Shown: one piece after another, positions 17,496-26,937 of the stretch
Position numbering within the stretch: position 1 is the first letter of the stretch
Layout of the letters: each line of letters opens with the position of its first letter
Source of the DNA: Sinorhizobium sp. BG8
GTDB taxonomy: Bacteria; Pseudomonadota; Alphaproteobacteria; Rhizobiales; Rhizobiaceae
Direction of reading: 5' to 3'
Assembly: GCF_016864555.1 (NCBI RefSeq)
Contig: NZ_CP044011.1
Location: 3,491,501-3,555,500 of the forward strand
DNA: 64,000 bases
The notes under the pieces: model-generated
The model's input: only the letters and a program-made list of their open reading frames with translations
Databases searched by the model: none
Told to the model about the DNA's origin: nothing
Translations under genes and position numbers: made by a program

Positions 17496-18584
17496 TCAGG
17501 AGGCCACGCGGCCGAGGAGGACTGCGTCCTCGATCGCCCAGCTGAGTGCCACCGCATCCCCGACTGCGACGGGTTTGTCGAAATAGTCGGCATCGGAAAG
17601 AATGACCGTGAAGTCGTCGCTGCCGGCGCCCATGACGGTGAGCTTGACCGAGGAGCCGCGGTATTCGAGATTCGAGACGACGCCGTTGAATCCCAGGCTG
17701 CGCTCGACCGGCTCCTCGATGCGGACCTTGTCCGTGCGCACGCCGATGTCCACCGACGAGCCGATTTCCGGGCCTTTTCCGGCCACCGAGAACACCTGCC
17801 CCTCGACCGCTTCAAACACGACCCGCCCCCCCTCGTTCGAGACCACCCGTCCCGAAAGCACGTTGTGATCGCCCATGAACCGGGCGACGAAGGCGGTCGC
17901 CGGACGCTCGAAGACCTCGCGGGGCGAAGCTGCCTGCTCGATACGACCGTCGTTCATCACGACGATGATGTCGGCGAGCGCCATCGCCTCTTCCTGGCTG
18001 TGCGTCACATGAATGAAGGAGATGCCGAGGCTTTTCTGGAGCTTCTTGAGCTCCGCCCGCATGCGTATCTTGAGGAACGGGTCGAGCGCCGAAAGCGGCT
18101 CGTCCAGCAACAGGGCATCCGGCCCGGTGATCAGGGCTCGGGCCAGCGCCACGCGCTGCTGCTGGCCGCCCGAAAGCTGCTGTGGACGGCGCGCCGCATA
18201 GGCTTCCATCTGCATCAGTTTCAGCATGTCGAGCGCCTTTGCCCGGCGCTCCTCCTTCTCGACCCCCTTCATCTTCAGGCTGAAGGCGACGTTGTCGACG
18301 AGATCGAGGTGGGGAAATAGCGCATAGGACTGGAACATCATCGAGGTTCCGCGCTTGGCCGGCGGAAGGTCGGTGATCACGGCATTGCCGAGACGGATAT
18401 CTCCTGACGAAATGCTCTCGTGCCCGGCAATCATCCTGAGCGTGGACGACTTGCCGCAACCGGAAGGCCCGAGCAAGCAGCAATAACTCCCTCCGGGGAT
18501 CTTCAGGCTGATGGCGTGAACAGCCGTGGTGTTGCCGTAGATTTTGGAGACGGAGACGATATCGATCTCGGATGCTTTGGACAT
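17496..18584 (-). CDS. Pot-type ABC transporter ATPase
   Basis: ATP-binding subunit, 362 aa. Walker [10 protein letters not shown] is at residues 39-47, with Q-loop MFQSYALFPH, signature LSGGQQQRVAL, Walker B ALLLDEP and H-loop VTHSQ. A TOBE-like C-terminal domain follows. It is the first gene of the minus-strand operon and is divergent from the GntR gene, with about 240 bases between them. Confidence 0.93.
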   Translation of the reverse strand: MSKASEIDIVSVSKIYGNTTAVHAISLKIPGGSYCCLLGPSGCGKSSTLRMIAGHESISSGDIRLGNAVITDLPPAKRGTSMMFQSYALFPHLDLVDNVAFSLKMKGVEKEERRAKALDMLKLMQMEAYAARRPQQLSGGQQQRVALARALITGPDALLLDEPLSALDPFLKIRMRAELKKLQKSLGISFIHVTHSQEEAMALADIIVVMNDGRIEQAASPREVFERPATAFVARFMGDHNVLSGRVVSNEGGRVVFEAVEGQVFSVAGKGPEIGSSVDIGVRTDKVRIEEPVERSLGFNGVVSNLEYRGSSVKLTVMGAGSDDFTVILSDADYFDKPVAVGDAVALSWAIEDAVLLGRVAS

Positions 18585-18747
18585 TCGGCGCTCCCTATTG
18601 CTGCAATAGGATCATGCAGGTGCCGTGCCAACTAGTCCGGCAGGAAGCAAGAAATTGGATTCGTTCAGAAAAATTGAAAGCGCGCGTTTGAGGCAGGATT
18701 TTGCACTGCACACAATTTGTGCTTTCGTCACCAATTTCGTGCAATTA

Positions 18748-18757
18748 TTGTATACGA
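18748..18757. promoter_or_regulatory. candidate FCD-type GntR operator
   Basis: TTGTATACGA contains GTATAC and fits the recalled FCD-subfamily operator form yGT-(A/C)(G/T)-AC. It overlaps a 10-base palindrome TACGATCGTA (18753-18762). It lies in the AT-rich divergent promoter between the ABC operon and the GntR gene. Binding by the GntR product is inferred. Confidence 0.4.
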
Positions 18758-18827
18758 TCGTACATATAAATTGCAGACAAAAAAGCGTTTCTCTTTCGCT
18801 CCGAACCACTGTAACGTGTCCCGGAAC

Positions 18828-19550
18828 ATGGATTGCGAACGAATGGATACGAACGTTTCCGCCGACAACGGAGAGGTGGCCGAGCCCGCCACCCAGCAGA
18901 TTCGCGACTCGCTGCGCGAAGCGATCGTCGAGCGGCGCCTGGCGCCGGGAACGAAGCTGTCCGAGGCCGACGTCGGTAAGCTCTTCAAGGTCAGCCGCAC
19001 GCTCGTGAGGGGCGCATTGCAGGCCCTCGCCTATGAAGGGCTCGTCAGGGTCGAGCGCAATCGCGGCGCTTTCGTTGCCTATCCTTCGCCCGAGGAGGCG
19101 CGCGAAATCTTCCAGGCCCGCCGCCAGATCGAGCCGGGCATTGTCACCGCGGCCGCCCGTCGCATCACCAAGGCCGATCTGAAAAGGTTGCGTGAGCTTC
19201 TCGCCGAGGAACAGCGCCTTACCGGACAGCGCGGAAGAGACGCGCGCCGTGCCGAAATCAAGGCGTCGGGCGATTTCCACCTCACGCTCGCCGGAATGGC
19301 CGGCAACAGCATCATGGAACGGTTCATGGACGAACTCGTCGCCCGTTCGTCTCTGGTCATCGCGCTCTACGGTCAGTCAACCGTTTCGAGCTGCGGCCAC
19401 AGGGAGCATGAGGAAATTGCCGATGCGCTGGAACGGGGCGACGTGGACACCGCCTGCAGGCTGATGATCCATCACATCGACCATATAGAGGCCGATCTGG
19501 ACCTCAGGCTCAACAAGGGCATCGACCTCAAGGAAGCGCTCTCGATCTGA
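18828..19550 (+). CDS. GntR-family transcriptional regulator with FCD domain
   Basis: Ligand-responsive regulator, about 240 aa. It has an N-terminal winged helix (IRDSLREAIVERRLAPGTKL, then LFKVSRTLVRGALQALAYEG). The all-helical FCD ligand domain carries the expected metal-binding positions in GDFHLTLAG, GHREHEEIADAL and the C-terminal HHIDHIE. The frame opens at 18717, but the preceding sequence is AT-rich promoter. ATGs at 18828 and 18843 are both possible and neither has a strong ribosome site. Being divergent from the ABC/racemase operon, it probably controls that operon. Confidence 0.87.
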   Translation: MDCERMDTNVSADNGEVAEPATQQIRDSLREAIVERRLAPGTKLSEADVGKLFKVSRTLVRGALQALAYEGLVRVERNRGAFVAYPSPEEAREIFQARRQIEPGIVTAAARRITKADLKRLRELLAEEQRLTGQRGRDARRAEIKASGDFHLTLAGMAGNSIMERFMDELVARSSLVIALYGQSTVSSCGHREHEEIADALERGDVDTACRLMIHHIDHIEADLDLRLNKGIDLKEALSI

Positions 19551-19579
19551 CGTGCAGGACGCGAGAGCGGGAGATCCGG

Positions 19580-20191
19580 TCATGGCGCCTGGAAGCTCAG
19601 GAAGAGGCGCCGGAGACTTTCCTTGCCCTGCTCTGCCAGGTCGAAGCGCCTGCCGAAGAGCAGCCACTCCGTGCATACCCCCTTGATCATCCACCGAAGC
19701 GCCGCGGTCGCGGAATTCGGCGTCCAGTGCGCGGAAAGACGTCCAGTCGCGTCGGCATGTGCGAAGGCGCGCTCGAGGAACAGCAAGTACTTGCCGTCGA
19801 CTTCCCTCTGCTTTTCCAGCGCGGCGGCCAGATCGCCGCTGTAGTCGCAGCGCAAGATGATCGCGAACATTCTCTGCCGCCGCGCATCCGTGGAGATCAG
19901 ATCGAGCCATTCCCCGACGGTCTTTTCAAGAAGCGCCAGGATGTCCGCGTTTTCGGCGCGCATCCAGTTTTCGAGGAGATCCTCCTCCGGAAGCGGAGCG
20001 GAATTGTAGAGTTCCATGAAGAGGTCGGTCTTGTTGGCGAAATGCCAGTATATCGCGCCCCGCGTGACGCCGGCGGCATGGGCCACGTCTTCCATCGTCG
20101 CGTTGGAGACGCCCTTCTCGAAGAATACGCGCTCCGCCGCGCAAATGATCTGCTGACGGGTTTCTTCAGCTTCGGCCTTGGTCCTGCGCAT
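19580..20191 (-). CDS. smeR: TetR/AcrR-family repressor of the adjacent RND pump
   Basis: TetR repressor, 203 aa. The N-terminal DNA-binding domain runs from about residue 9 (ETRQQIICAAERVFFEKG) through MEDVAHAAGVTRGAIYWHF; the latter is the AcrR/TtgR-type recognition region. A variable ligand domain follows. AGGTGGA lies about 5 bases before the ATG. It follows the pump gene on the same strand, separated by 110 bases with a hairpin. The symbol rests on recalled synteny with Sinorhizobium meliloti smeAB-smeR. Its probable operator is the palindrome upstream of the adaptor gene (24763-24778). Confidence 0.85.
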   Translation of the reverse strand: MRRTKAEAEETRQQIICAAERVFFEKGVSNATMEDVAHAAGVTRGAIYWHFANKTDLFMELYNSAPLPEEDLLENWMRAENADILALLEKTVGEWLDLISTDARRQRMFAIILRCDYSGDLAAALEKQREVDGKYLLFLERAFAHADATGRLSAHWTPNSATAALRWMIKGVCTEWLLFGRRFDLAEQGKESLRRLFLSFQAP

Positions 20192-20255
20192 CGATCCACC
20201 TGTTACGGCGGGGGCCGCCAAAGGGCGCCCCCCGGAACATTCAAACCAGAGCAAC

Positions 20256-20289
20256 ACTCCGCCAGCGGGCATGCGCCCGATGGCGGGGT
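20256..20289 (-). terminator. hairpin between pump and regulator genes
   Basis: A long stem lies 12 bases after the pump stop: nine outer pairs (one G-T), one mismatch, then five inner pairs around ATGC. No strong T-run follows, so partial termination that lowers regulator expression is more likely than a full stop. Confidence 0.5.
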
Positions 20290-20301
20290 TTCACCCGTTG
20301 C

Positions 20302-23300
20302 TCACTCGGCTGGCTGGGCCTGGGTCTCCCCTGCAGCCTTCTCTTTTTTGCCGCCGAAGATCTTCATGATGAACACGAAGAAGACCGGGACGAAGAAGAT
20401 CGCAAGGACCGTCGCCGAGATCATGCCGCCCATCACACCGGTGCCGATCGCGTTCTGGCTCGCAGCACTTGCGCCCTTGGCAATTGCCATCGGGAGAACG
20501 CCGAGCGTGAAGGCCAGAGACGTCATCAGGATCGGACGGAAGCGCAGGCGCGCGGCCTCGACGGTGGCCTCGAGCAACGGCTTGCCTTCTGCGCGAAGAT
20601 CCTTGGCGAACTCGATGATTAGAATCGCATTTTTCGCCGAAAGACCGATGATGGTGATCAGGCCGACGAGGAAGTAGACGTCATTGGGCATATCGCGCCA
20701 CATGACGGCCAGCACCGAGCCGATGACACCGAGTGGCACGACCAGCATGACCGACAACGGGATCGACCAGCTCTCGTAGAGCGCCGACAGGAGCAGGAAG
20801 ACGAACAGGATCGAGAGCGCGATCAGTGCCGGCGCCTGCGAGCCCGACTGGATCTCCTGCAGCGACTGGCCGGTCCATTCGTAGCCGAAGCCGGTTGGAA
20901 GTTCGCCGGCAAGGCGCTCCATCTCGGCGATCGCATCACCCGAGGAATAGCCGGGTGCGGCCTGGCCGCTGATGCGTACGGACGGGTAGCCGTTGTAGCC
21001 GACGATCTGCTGCGGCCCGCGGAGCCATTCGACGGTGGCAAAGGAAGACAGCGGAACCATGCCGCCGCTGGCGTTGCGAACGTTCAGGTTCAGGAGGTCC
21101 GCCGTCTGCATGCGCTTCTCCGCATCCGCCTGCACCGTCACGCGCTGCATCCGGCCGGAATTGGGGAAGTCGTTGATGTAGGACGAGCCGAGGTTGGCCG
21201 AGATCGTCGAGTTGATGTCCGCGAAGGTCACCCCGAAGGTGTTCGCCTTCTCGCGGTCGATCACGAGGTTGACCTGGGCCGCATCCGGCATGCCTTCGAT
21301 GCGCAGTCCGGTGACGACCGAGCTTTGCTGGGCTGCGGCCATCAGCTGGTCGCGTGCGGCCGACAGCGCCGCCTGCCCCAGACCGCCGCGATCCTGCAGG
21401 CGGAAGGTGAAGCCGGTGGAATTGCCGAGGCCCTGGATCGGCGGCGGCGACAGCGAGAACGTCATCGCATCCTTGATGCCGAACAGCTGCATGTTGGCCC
21501 GGCCCGCGATCGCGTCCGCCGAGTTCTCTGGTCCGCGCTCGGACCAGTCCTTCAGCGGAACGAAGGCGAGGCCGGCGTTCTGGCCGGTACCGGAGAAGCT
21601 GTAACCGGAGATTGCAACGATGTCGGCGACGGCTTCTTCGCCTAGGAAGATCTTCTCGACCTGTTGGATGACATCGGCAGTGCGCGTTCCGCTGGCCTCG
21701 GACGGAGCCTGCATGTCGACGATCAGGTAGCCCTGGTCCTCGTTCGGCAGGAACGACGTCGGAAGCTGCATGTAGGCGTAGCCGAGACCCGCCAGCAGCG
21801 CCAGATAGACGACCATCAGCCGGCCGGACCGCTTCACGATACCGCCCACCACGCCGGAATAGCTGTGCGCCGTCTTGTCGAAGCCGCGGTTGAACCAGCC
21901 GAAGAAGCCGCGCTTCTCATGGTGGCCGCGCGTGATCGGCTTCAGGAAGGTGGCGCAAAGAGCCGGCGTCAGCGACAGTGCCAGGAAGCCTGAGAACAGG
22001 ATCGACACCACCATGGTCAGGCTGAACTGCTGATAGATGATGCCGACGGCGCCTGGGAAGAAGGCCATCGGGATGAACACCGCCGACAACACGAGCGTGA
22101 TGCCGATGATGGCGCCCGTGATCTGGCCCATCGCCTTCTTCGTCGCCTCCTTCGGCGACAGCCCCTCTTCGGCCATGATGCGCTCGACGTTCTCCACAAC
22201 CACGATGGCGTCGTCGACGAGAATGCCGATCGCCAACACCATGGCGAACATGGTGAGCACGTTGATCGAGAACCCGGAGACAAACATGGCCGCGCAGGTT
22301 CCAAGCAGCGCCACCGGCACCACCAGCGTCGGGATGATCGTGTAGCGGATGTTCTGCAGGAACAGGAACATCACGATGAAGACGAGGCCGATCGCCTCGA
22401 TCAGCGTGTGGATCACCTTCTCGATCGACACTTCGACGAAGGGCGTCGTGTCGTAGGGGATGCTGTACTCGAGCCCGGCCGGGAAGAACCGGGACAGCTC
22501 GTCCATCTTCGCGCGAACGCCCGCCGCAGTCGACATGGCGTTGCCCGTCGGAGACAGCTGCACGCCGATGGCGGCCGTCGGGTTTCCGCTGAGGCGCGTG
22601 GAGAAGTTGTAGCTCTCGCCGCCGATCTCGATGCGGGCGACGTCACGCAGCCGCACCGACGAACCGTCCGGGTTGGCGCGCAGCACGATCGAGCCGAACT
22701 CCTCCGGCGAGGCAAGCTGGCCCCGCACAAGCACAGTTGCCGAGATCTGTTGGCCGATGGGGTTCGGCTGCGCGCCGATCTGGCCGGCCGAGACCTGCGC
22801 GTTCTGTGCCGAGATCGCGTTGTTGATGTCGTCGACCGTGAGGTTGAGGCCGACCATCTTGTCCGGGTCCACCCAGATGCGCATGGAGCGCTGGGTGGAG
22901 AACAGCGTTGCGCTGCCGACGCCGGGCACGCGCCGGATCTCGCCCAGCACGTTGCGGCTCAGATAATCGCCGAGCCCGATCGCGTCGGTGTTTCCGTCGG
23001 TCGAAGACAACGCCACCACCATGAGGAACGAGGTGCTCGCCTGCTCGACGCGCATGCCCTGCTGGGTCACGGCCTGAGGCAGGCGCGGCTCGACGCGGGC
23101 AATGCGGTTCTGCACCTCGACCTGCGCCTCGCCGATATCCGTGCCCGGCGCGAACGTCACGTCGATGGAAATGCTGCCAGACGATTCAGAGGTGGATTCG
23201 AAGTAGAGCAGTCCGGGAACGCCGTTCAGCTCTTCCTCGATCGGCCGCGTTACCGACTGGTAGATGTCCTCCGGCGACGCGCCGGGGTAGTTGGTCGAGA

Positions 23301-23433
23301 TCGAGATCTGCGGCGGCGCCACGTTCGGGTACTGAGCGACCGGCAGCATCGGGATCGCGATGACGCCTGCGAGCATGATGAAGATCGCGACGACCCACGC
23401 AAAGATGGGCCTGTCGATGAAAAATCTCGGCAT
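20302..23433 (-). CDS. smeB: RND multidrug efflux permease, HAE1 family
   Basis: Inner-membrane proton/drug antiporter, 1043 aa, full length for AcrB/MexB. The N-terminus MPRFFIDRPIFAWVVAI is the classic family start. Proton-relay residues are present: the Asp pair in GILVDDAIVVVEN (about 405-410) and the Lys in GLSAKNAILIIEFAKD. Two large periplasmic loops alternate with twelve expected membrane helices. The gene follows the adaptor by 11 bases. No outer-membrane factor is encoded next to it, so it must use a TolC-like protein from elsewhere. The symbol is from recalled S. meliloti synteny. Confidence 0.95.
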   Translation of the reverse strand: MPRFFIDRPIFAWVVAIFIMLAGVIAIPMLPVAQYPNVAPPQISISTNYPGASPEDIYQSVTRPIEEELNGVPGLLYFESTSESSGSISIDVTFAPGTDIGEAQVEVQNRIARVEPRLPQAVTQQGMRVEQASTSFLMVVALSSTDGNTDAIGLGDYLSRNVLGEIRRVPGVGSATLFSTQRSMRIWVDPDKMVGLNLTVDDINNAISAQNAQVSAGQIGAQPNPIGQQISATVLVRGQLASPEEFGSIVLRANPDGSSVRLRDVARIEIGGESYNFSTRLSGNPTAAIGVQLSPTGNAMSTAAGVRAKMDELSRFFPAGLEYSIPYDTTPFVEVSIEKVIHTLIEAIGLVFIVMFLFLQNIRYTIIPTLVVPVALLGTCAAMFVSGFSINVLTMFAMVLAIGILVDDAIVVVENVERIMAEEGLSPKEATKKAMGQITGAIIGITLVLSAVFIPMAFFPGAVGIIYQQFSLTMVVSILFSGFLALSLTPALCATFLKPITRGHHEKRGFFGWFNRGFDKTAHSYSGVVGGIVKRSGRLMVVYLALLAGLGYAYMQLPTSFLPNEDQGYLIVDMQAPSEASGTRTADVIQQVEKIFLGEEAVADIVAISGYSFSGTGQNAGLAFVPLKDWSERGPENSADAIAGRANMQLFGIKDAMTFSLSPPPIQGLGNSTGFTFRLQDRGGLGQAALSAARDQLMAAAQQSSVVTGLRIEGMPDAAQVNLVIDREKANTFGVTFADINSTISANLGSSYINDFPNSGRMQRVTVQADAEKRMQTADLLNLNVRNASGGMVPLSSFATVEWLRGPQQIVGYNGYPSVRISGQAAPGYSSGDAIAEMERLAGELPTGFGYEWTGQSLQEIQSGSQAPALIALSILFVFLLLSALYESWSIPLSVMLVVPLGVIGSVLAVMWRDMPNDVYFLVGLITIIGLSAKNAILIIEFAKDLRAEGKPLLEATVEAARLRFRPILMTSLAFTLGVLPMAIAKGASAASQNAIGTGVMGGMISATVLAIFFVPVFFVFIMKIFGGKKEKAAGETQAQPAE

Positions 23434-23444
23434 CGTTCAGATCC

Positions 23445-24647
23445 TCACTTCGTCTCTGCAGACGCTTCGGTCTGTGCGGCGGCCTGCTTCTGGGCCTCGG
23501 GGGCAGCACTCTCGGGCTTCCATTCGCTCGGGACGACTTCGGCACCCGGACGAACCTTCTGGAAGCCTTCGACGACAACCTGCTCGCCGGGCTTCAAGCC
23601 CTCGGTGATGACCCAGCGCGTGCCGTTGGCACGGCCGACGGTCACCTGACGCAGGTCAACCTTCTTCTCGGCATTGACCACGTAGAGCTGCGCCTTGCCG
23701 GACGTGTCGCGCTGGACCGCCTGTTGCGGCACCAGGATCGCGTTCTTCTCGACGCCCTGTTCGATCTGCACGCGCACGTACATGCCGGGCAGGAGATCGT
23801 TGTTAGGATTGGGAAACTCGCCGCGAAGCGTGATCTGCCCCGTCGTCTCGTCGACGGCAGCCTCGGAGAACAGGAGCTTGCCCGATTGCGGATAGATCGT
23901 TCCGTCGTCGAGCATGAGCTTCACGTCGGCAGAGTTCTGCTCGCTCATCAAGGCACCATCCTTGAGAGCATTGCGCAGACGGATCAGATCCGTGGCGGAC
24001 TGGGTGAAGTCGGCGTAGACGGGATCGAGCTGCTGGATCGTTGCAAGGTTCTCGGTGCCGTTGGCGCTGACCAGCGCACCCTCGGTGATCAGGGCGCGGC
24101 CGATGCGGCCGCTGATCGGGGCCTTGACCTCGGCATATTCGAAATTGAGCTGCGCGGAGGCAAGGCCCGCCTGGGCGACGGCAACGTCCGCGTTCGCCTG
24201 CGCGAGCTGCGCAACGGCATCGTCCAGCTGCTGGGCCGAGCCGACGTTGGACTTGCGAAGCTGTTCCTGGCGGTCGGCAGCCTGCCGCGCCTGCATCTGC
24301 ACGGCTTCGGCGCGCCGGAGCGTCGCCTCGGCGCTGTCGACCTGGACCTTGAAGGGCGCGGGATCGATCCGGTAGAGGACGTCGCCCTCCTTGACGATCG
24401 AGCCCTGCTCGAAGACGCGTTCGACGACGATGCCCGATACGCGCGGGCGAACCTCGGCAATGCGGGTCGCCGCGATACGGCCCGGCAGTTCGTTGGTGAT
24501 AGGAACCTGCTCGACGGCGGTCGTGATCACGCCGACCTGCGAGGGCGGCATTCCGCCCCCTGCAGCCTGCTGTTCCTCTTTCTGGCAGCCCGCTAGAACA
24601 AGCAGGCTTCCCATCGTTGCAATGGCAATCGGTCTGATCAGACGCAT
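23445..24647 (-). CDS. smeA: RND efflux periplasmic adaptor lipoprotein
   Basis: Membrane-fusion protein, 400 aa. The lipoprotein signal has lipobox LAGC (Cys at about residue 21). The biotinyl-lipoyl half-motif RPRVSGIVVERVFEQGSIVKEGD is followed by a coiled-coil hairpin (about 100-170) and a beta-barrel domain. GGAAG lies about 5 bases before the ATG. The frame opens upstream to 24767, but that stretch contains the operator palindrome and is promoter. It bridges the inner-membrane pump and an outer-membrane channel. Confidence 0.94.
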   Translation of the reverse strand: MRLIRPIAIATMGSLLVLAGCQKEEQQAAGGGMPPSQVGVITTAVEQVPITNELPGRIAATRIAEVRPRVSGIVVERVFEQGSIVKEGDVLYRIDPAPFKVQVDSAEATLRRAEAVQMQARQAADRQEQLRKSNVGSAQQLDDAVAQLAQANADVAVAQAGLASAQLNFEYAEVKAPISGRIGRALITEGALVSANGTENLATIQQLDPVYADFTQSATDLIRLRNALKDGALMSEQNSADVKLMLDDGTIYPQSGKLLFSEAAVDETTGQITLRGEFPNPNNDLLPGMYVRVQIEQGVEKNAILVPQQAVQRDTSGKAQLYVVNAEKKVDLRQVTVGRANGTRWVITEGLKPGEQVVVEGFQKVRPGAEVVPSEWKPESAAPEAQKQAAAQTEASAETK

Positions 24648-24762
24648 CGTATCTTCCACGAGAATAGCGACAGGCATTGCCATCGGGAACAGGCAGCCCA
24701 CCTTAAAGCCTTGAAATGATTCGAAGCGAAAGCCCTCAGGACCTCCGCTTCGCACTTTTACA

Positions 24763-24778
24763 AACATTCATGTATGTT
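24763..24778. promoter_or_regulatory. AcrR/TtgR-type operator upstream of the pump operon
   Basis: AACATTCATGTATGTT is a near-perfect palindrome (AACAT-N-CATG-N-ATGTT) inside AT-rich sequence 116 bases before the adaptor start. It resembles the E. coli acrAB operator, which has ACAT/ATGT arms. It is the expected target of the TetR protein encoded at 19580-20191. The remaining 24648-24858 sequence shows no gene. Confidence 0.6.
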
Positions 24779-24858
24779 AAATGGGATCGATGTTCAACGC
24801 ACTACTGCGCCGCACAAATCACAAATCCGGCACTATCACGTTTTTGTGATGAGGGCCC

Positions 24859-25860
24859 TCACCGGATCGCCCGCCCCTCTGCATCAAATCGGTGCAGTTG
24901 CCCGCTGTTCGGGCTTGCATAGACAATATCGTCCGGAGCGTAGTGATGCTCGCCGAAAAGACGGACGGTCAGAAGGCCGGTTTTCTCGATGTCGAGGTAG
25001 AGGATCGTGTCGGCGCCGAGATGCTCGACATGGACAACCTTTCCCTTCCACTCGCCGCTCTCCCGCGAGAGGGAGATGTGCTCGGGGCGGATGCCGATGG
25101 TCTTGGCGTCTCCGTGGCCTAGCCTGGCCGCCTCGATGAAGTTCATGGCGGGCGACCCGATGAAGCCAGCAACGAAGAGGTTGGCCGGCCGATTGTAGAG
25201 TTCCATCGGGGAGCCGACCTGCTGGATGACGCCGGCATCGAGCACGACGATCTTGTCGGCGAGCGTCATTGCCTCCACCTGATCGTGCGTCACGTAGATC
25301 ATGGTCGCCTTCAGTTCGCGATGCAGTCTCGCGATCTCGAGGCGCGTGTTGACGCGCAGCGCCGCGTCGAGGTTCGAAAGTGGCTCGTCGAACAGGAAGA
25401 GCTTGGGCTGGCGCACGATCGCACGGCCGATCGCTACGCGCTGGCGCTGTCCGCCGGAAAGCTCGGCGGGGCGACGGGCGAGGAAGCGGTCGAGCGAAAG
25501 CATTGCGGAGGCCTTGCCTACGCGTTCGTCGATTTCCGCCTTGGGGGCACCTGCCTGCTTGAGGCCAAGCCCCATGTTGTCCTTGACGCTCAGATGCGGA
25601 TAGAGCGCGTAGGACTGGAACACCATCGCGATGCCGCGCTTGGCCGGAGGAACAGTGCTCACCTCGGCACCGTCGATGAGGATATTGCCGGAGGTCGAAT
25701 CCTCCAGGCCCGCAATGATCCTCAAAAGCGTCGACTTTCCGCATCCGGAAGGACCGACGAAGATGACGAACTCGCCGTCCTTCACATCGAGGTCGATGCC
25801 CTTCAGGACGTCGACCGGACCGAAGGACTTGCGTACGGATTTCAGTAGAAGAGAGCCCAC
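24859..25860 (-). CDS. sugar ABC transporter ATPase (UgpC/MsmK type)
   Basis: ATP-binding subunit of a carbohydrate importer, 333 aa. Walker [10 protein letters not shown] is at about residues 36-44, with signature [23 protein letters not shown] Walker B/D-loop and [14 protein letters not shown]-loop. A MalK-like regulatory domain follows. The start is probably the GTG at 25860 with GGGG 7 bases upstream; a TTG one codon earlier is an alternative. It is the last gene of the minus-strand amino-sugar arm. Confidence 0.93.
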   Translation of the reverse strand: MGSLLLKSVRKSFGPVDVLKGIDLDVKDGEFVIFVGPSGCGKSTLLRIIAGLEDSTSGNILIDGAEVSTVPPAKRGIAMVFQSYALYPHLSVKDNMGLGLKQAGAPKAEIDERVGKASAMLSLDRFLARRPAELSGGQRQRVAIGRAIVRQPKLFLFDEPLSNLDAALRVNTRLEIARLHRELKATMIYVTHDQVEAMTLADKIVVLDAGVIQQVGSPMELYNRPANLFVAGFIGSPAMNFIEAARLGHGDAKTIGIRPEHISLSRESGEWKGKVVHVEHLGADTILYLDIEKTGLLTVRLFGEHHYAPDDIVYASPNSGQLHRFDAEGRAIR

Positions 25861-25872
25861 CAATCGTCCCCT

Positions 25873-26937
25873 TTATAGCTTGACCGGCTGGCCGGTTCTC
25901 ACACTTTCGTCGGCGGCAAGGCAGATGCGCAGCGACTGCACCGCATCGTCCATATGGCGCGACAGATCGATGTCCTCGCGGATGGCCTTGAGGACATAGG
26001 CCTGCTCCAGGTCGCAGAGCTCCTGGTGGCCGGGTTCCCCCGCCATTCTCAGATCCTCATCCGGCTTCAGGAAGCGGCCGTTCGGCCCCGTCTCGGCATT
26101 GTGCAGCCGGATGACGGCGGTCTTCGTGTGCGTATCGATGTCGTCGGACTTCGCGTTCGGGTCCATGACGATCGATACGGACCCCTTCGGCGACATCACG
26201 TCCTTCACGAAGAAGGCGGTCTCGGAAATCATCGGGCCCCAGCCGGCCTCGTACCAGCCGAGCGAACCATCCTCGAACAGCACCTGCAGGTGGCCGTAGT
26301 TGTACATTTCCGGAGCAATTTCGTCGGAAAGGCGCAGTCCCATGCCGCGCACCTCGACCGGCCTGGCATCGGTGATCTGGCACATGACGTCGACATAGTG
26401 CACGCCGCAATCGACGATCGGCGGCGTTGTCTGCATGAGGGACTTGTGGGTCTCCCACGTCGGACCGCTCGACTGCTGGTTCAGGTTCATGCGGAACACG
26501 TATGGCCCGCCGAGCTTGCGCGCTTCTGCGATCAGCCGCATCCACGAGGGATGGTGGCGCAGGATATATCCGACCACCAGCTTGCGGCCGTTGGCGCGCG
26601 CGCAGGCAACCACGCGCTCCGCATCCGCCACCGTCGTTGCGAGCGGCTTTTCCACGAACACATGCGCACCCGCCTCCATGGCCATCACCGCATAGTCGGC
26701 ATGGCTGTCGGAATAGGTGTTGATCGAGCAGAGCTCCGGCTTGAGCTCCTTCAGCGCCTCCGGGAAGGACGGCAGGATGCCGTAGCCTCTCAGGCCCTCA
26801 GGCAAATCCACCTTCGACCGGTTGACGAGGCCGACGATCTCGAAGCCCGGGTGTTCGTGGTAGGCGAGCGCATGACTGCGCCCCATGTTGCCGAGACCCG
26901 CGGAAAGCACGCGGACCGGCGCGGAAACGGACGTCAT
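25873..26937 (-). CDS. Gfo/Idh/MocA-family oxidoreductase
   Basis: NAD(P)-dependent sugar oxidoreductase, 354 aa. The N-terminal Rossmann fold is VRVLSAGLGNMGRSHALAYH, with EKPLA (about residues 95-99), the conserved catalytic-region Lys of this family. The C-terminal domain holds the GVHYVDVMCQI His. The ATG at 26937 overlaps the permease stop (ATGA). It sits between the permeases and ATPase of the sugar importer and probably oxidises the imported sugar or a derivative; the precise substrate is not clear. Confidence 0.88.
   Translation of the reverse strand: MTSVSAPVRVLSAGLGNMGRSHALAYHEHPGFEIVGLVNRSKVDLPEGLRGYGILPSFPEALKELKPELCSINTYSDSHADYAVMAMEAGAHVFVEKPLATTVADAERVVACARANGRKLVVGYILRHHPSWMRLIAEARKLGGPYVFRMNLNQQSSGPTWETHKSLMQTTPPIVDCGVHYVDVMCQITDARPVEVRGMGLRLSDEIAPEMYNYGHLQVLFEDGSLGWYEAGWGPMISETAFFVKDVMSPKGSVSIVMDPNAKSDDIDTHTKTAVIRLHNAETGPNGRFLKPDEDLRMAGEPGHQELCDLEQAYVLKAIREDIDLSRHMDDAVQSLRICLAADESVRTGQPVKL

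Noticed and set aside
24833-24849. Short inverted repeat ATCAC/GTGAT near the end of the sugar ABC ATPase gene
   Set aside because: The 5-base arms are too weak to call a terminator or a CRP-type site.
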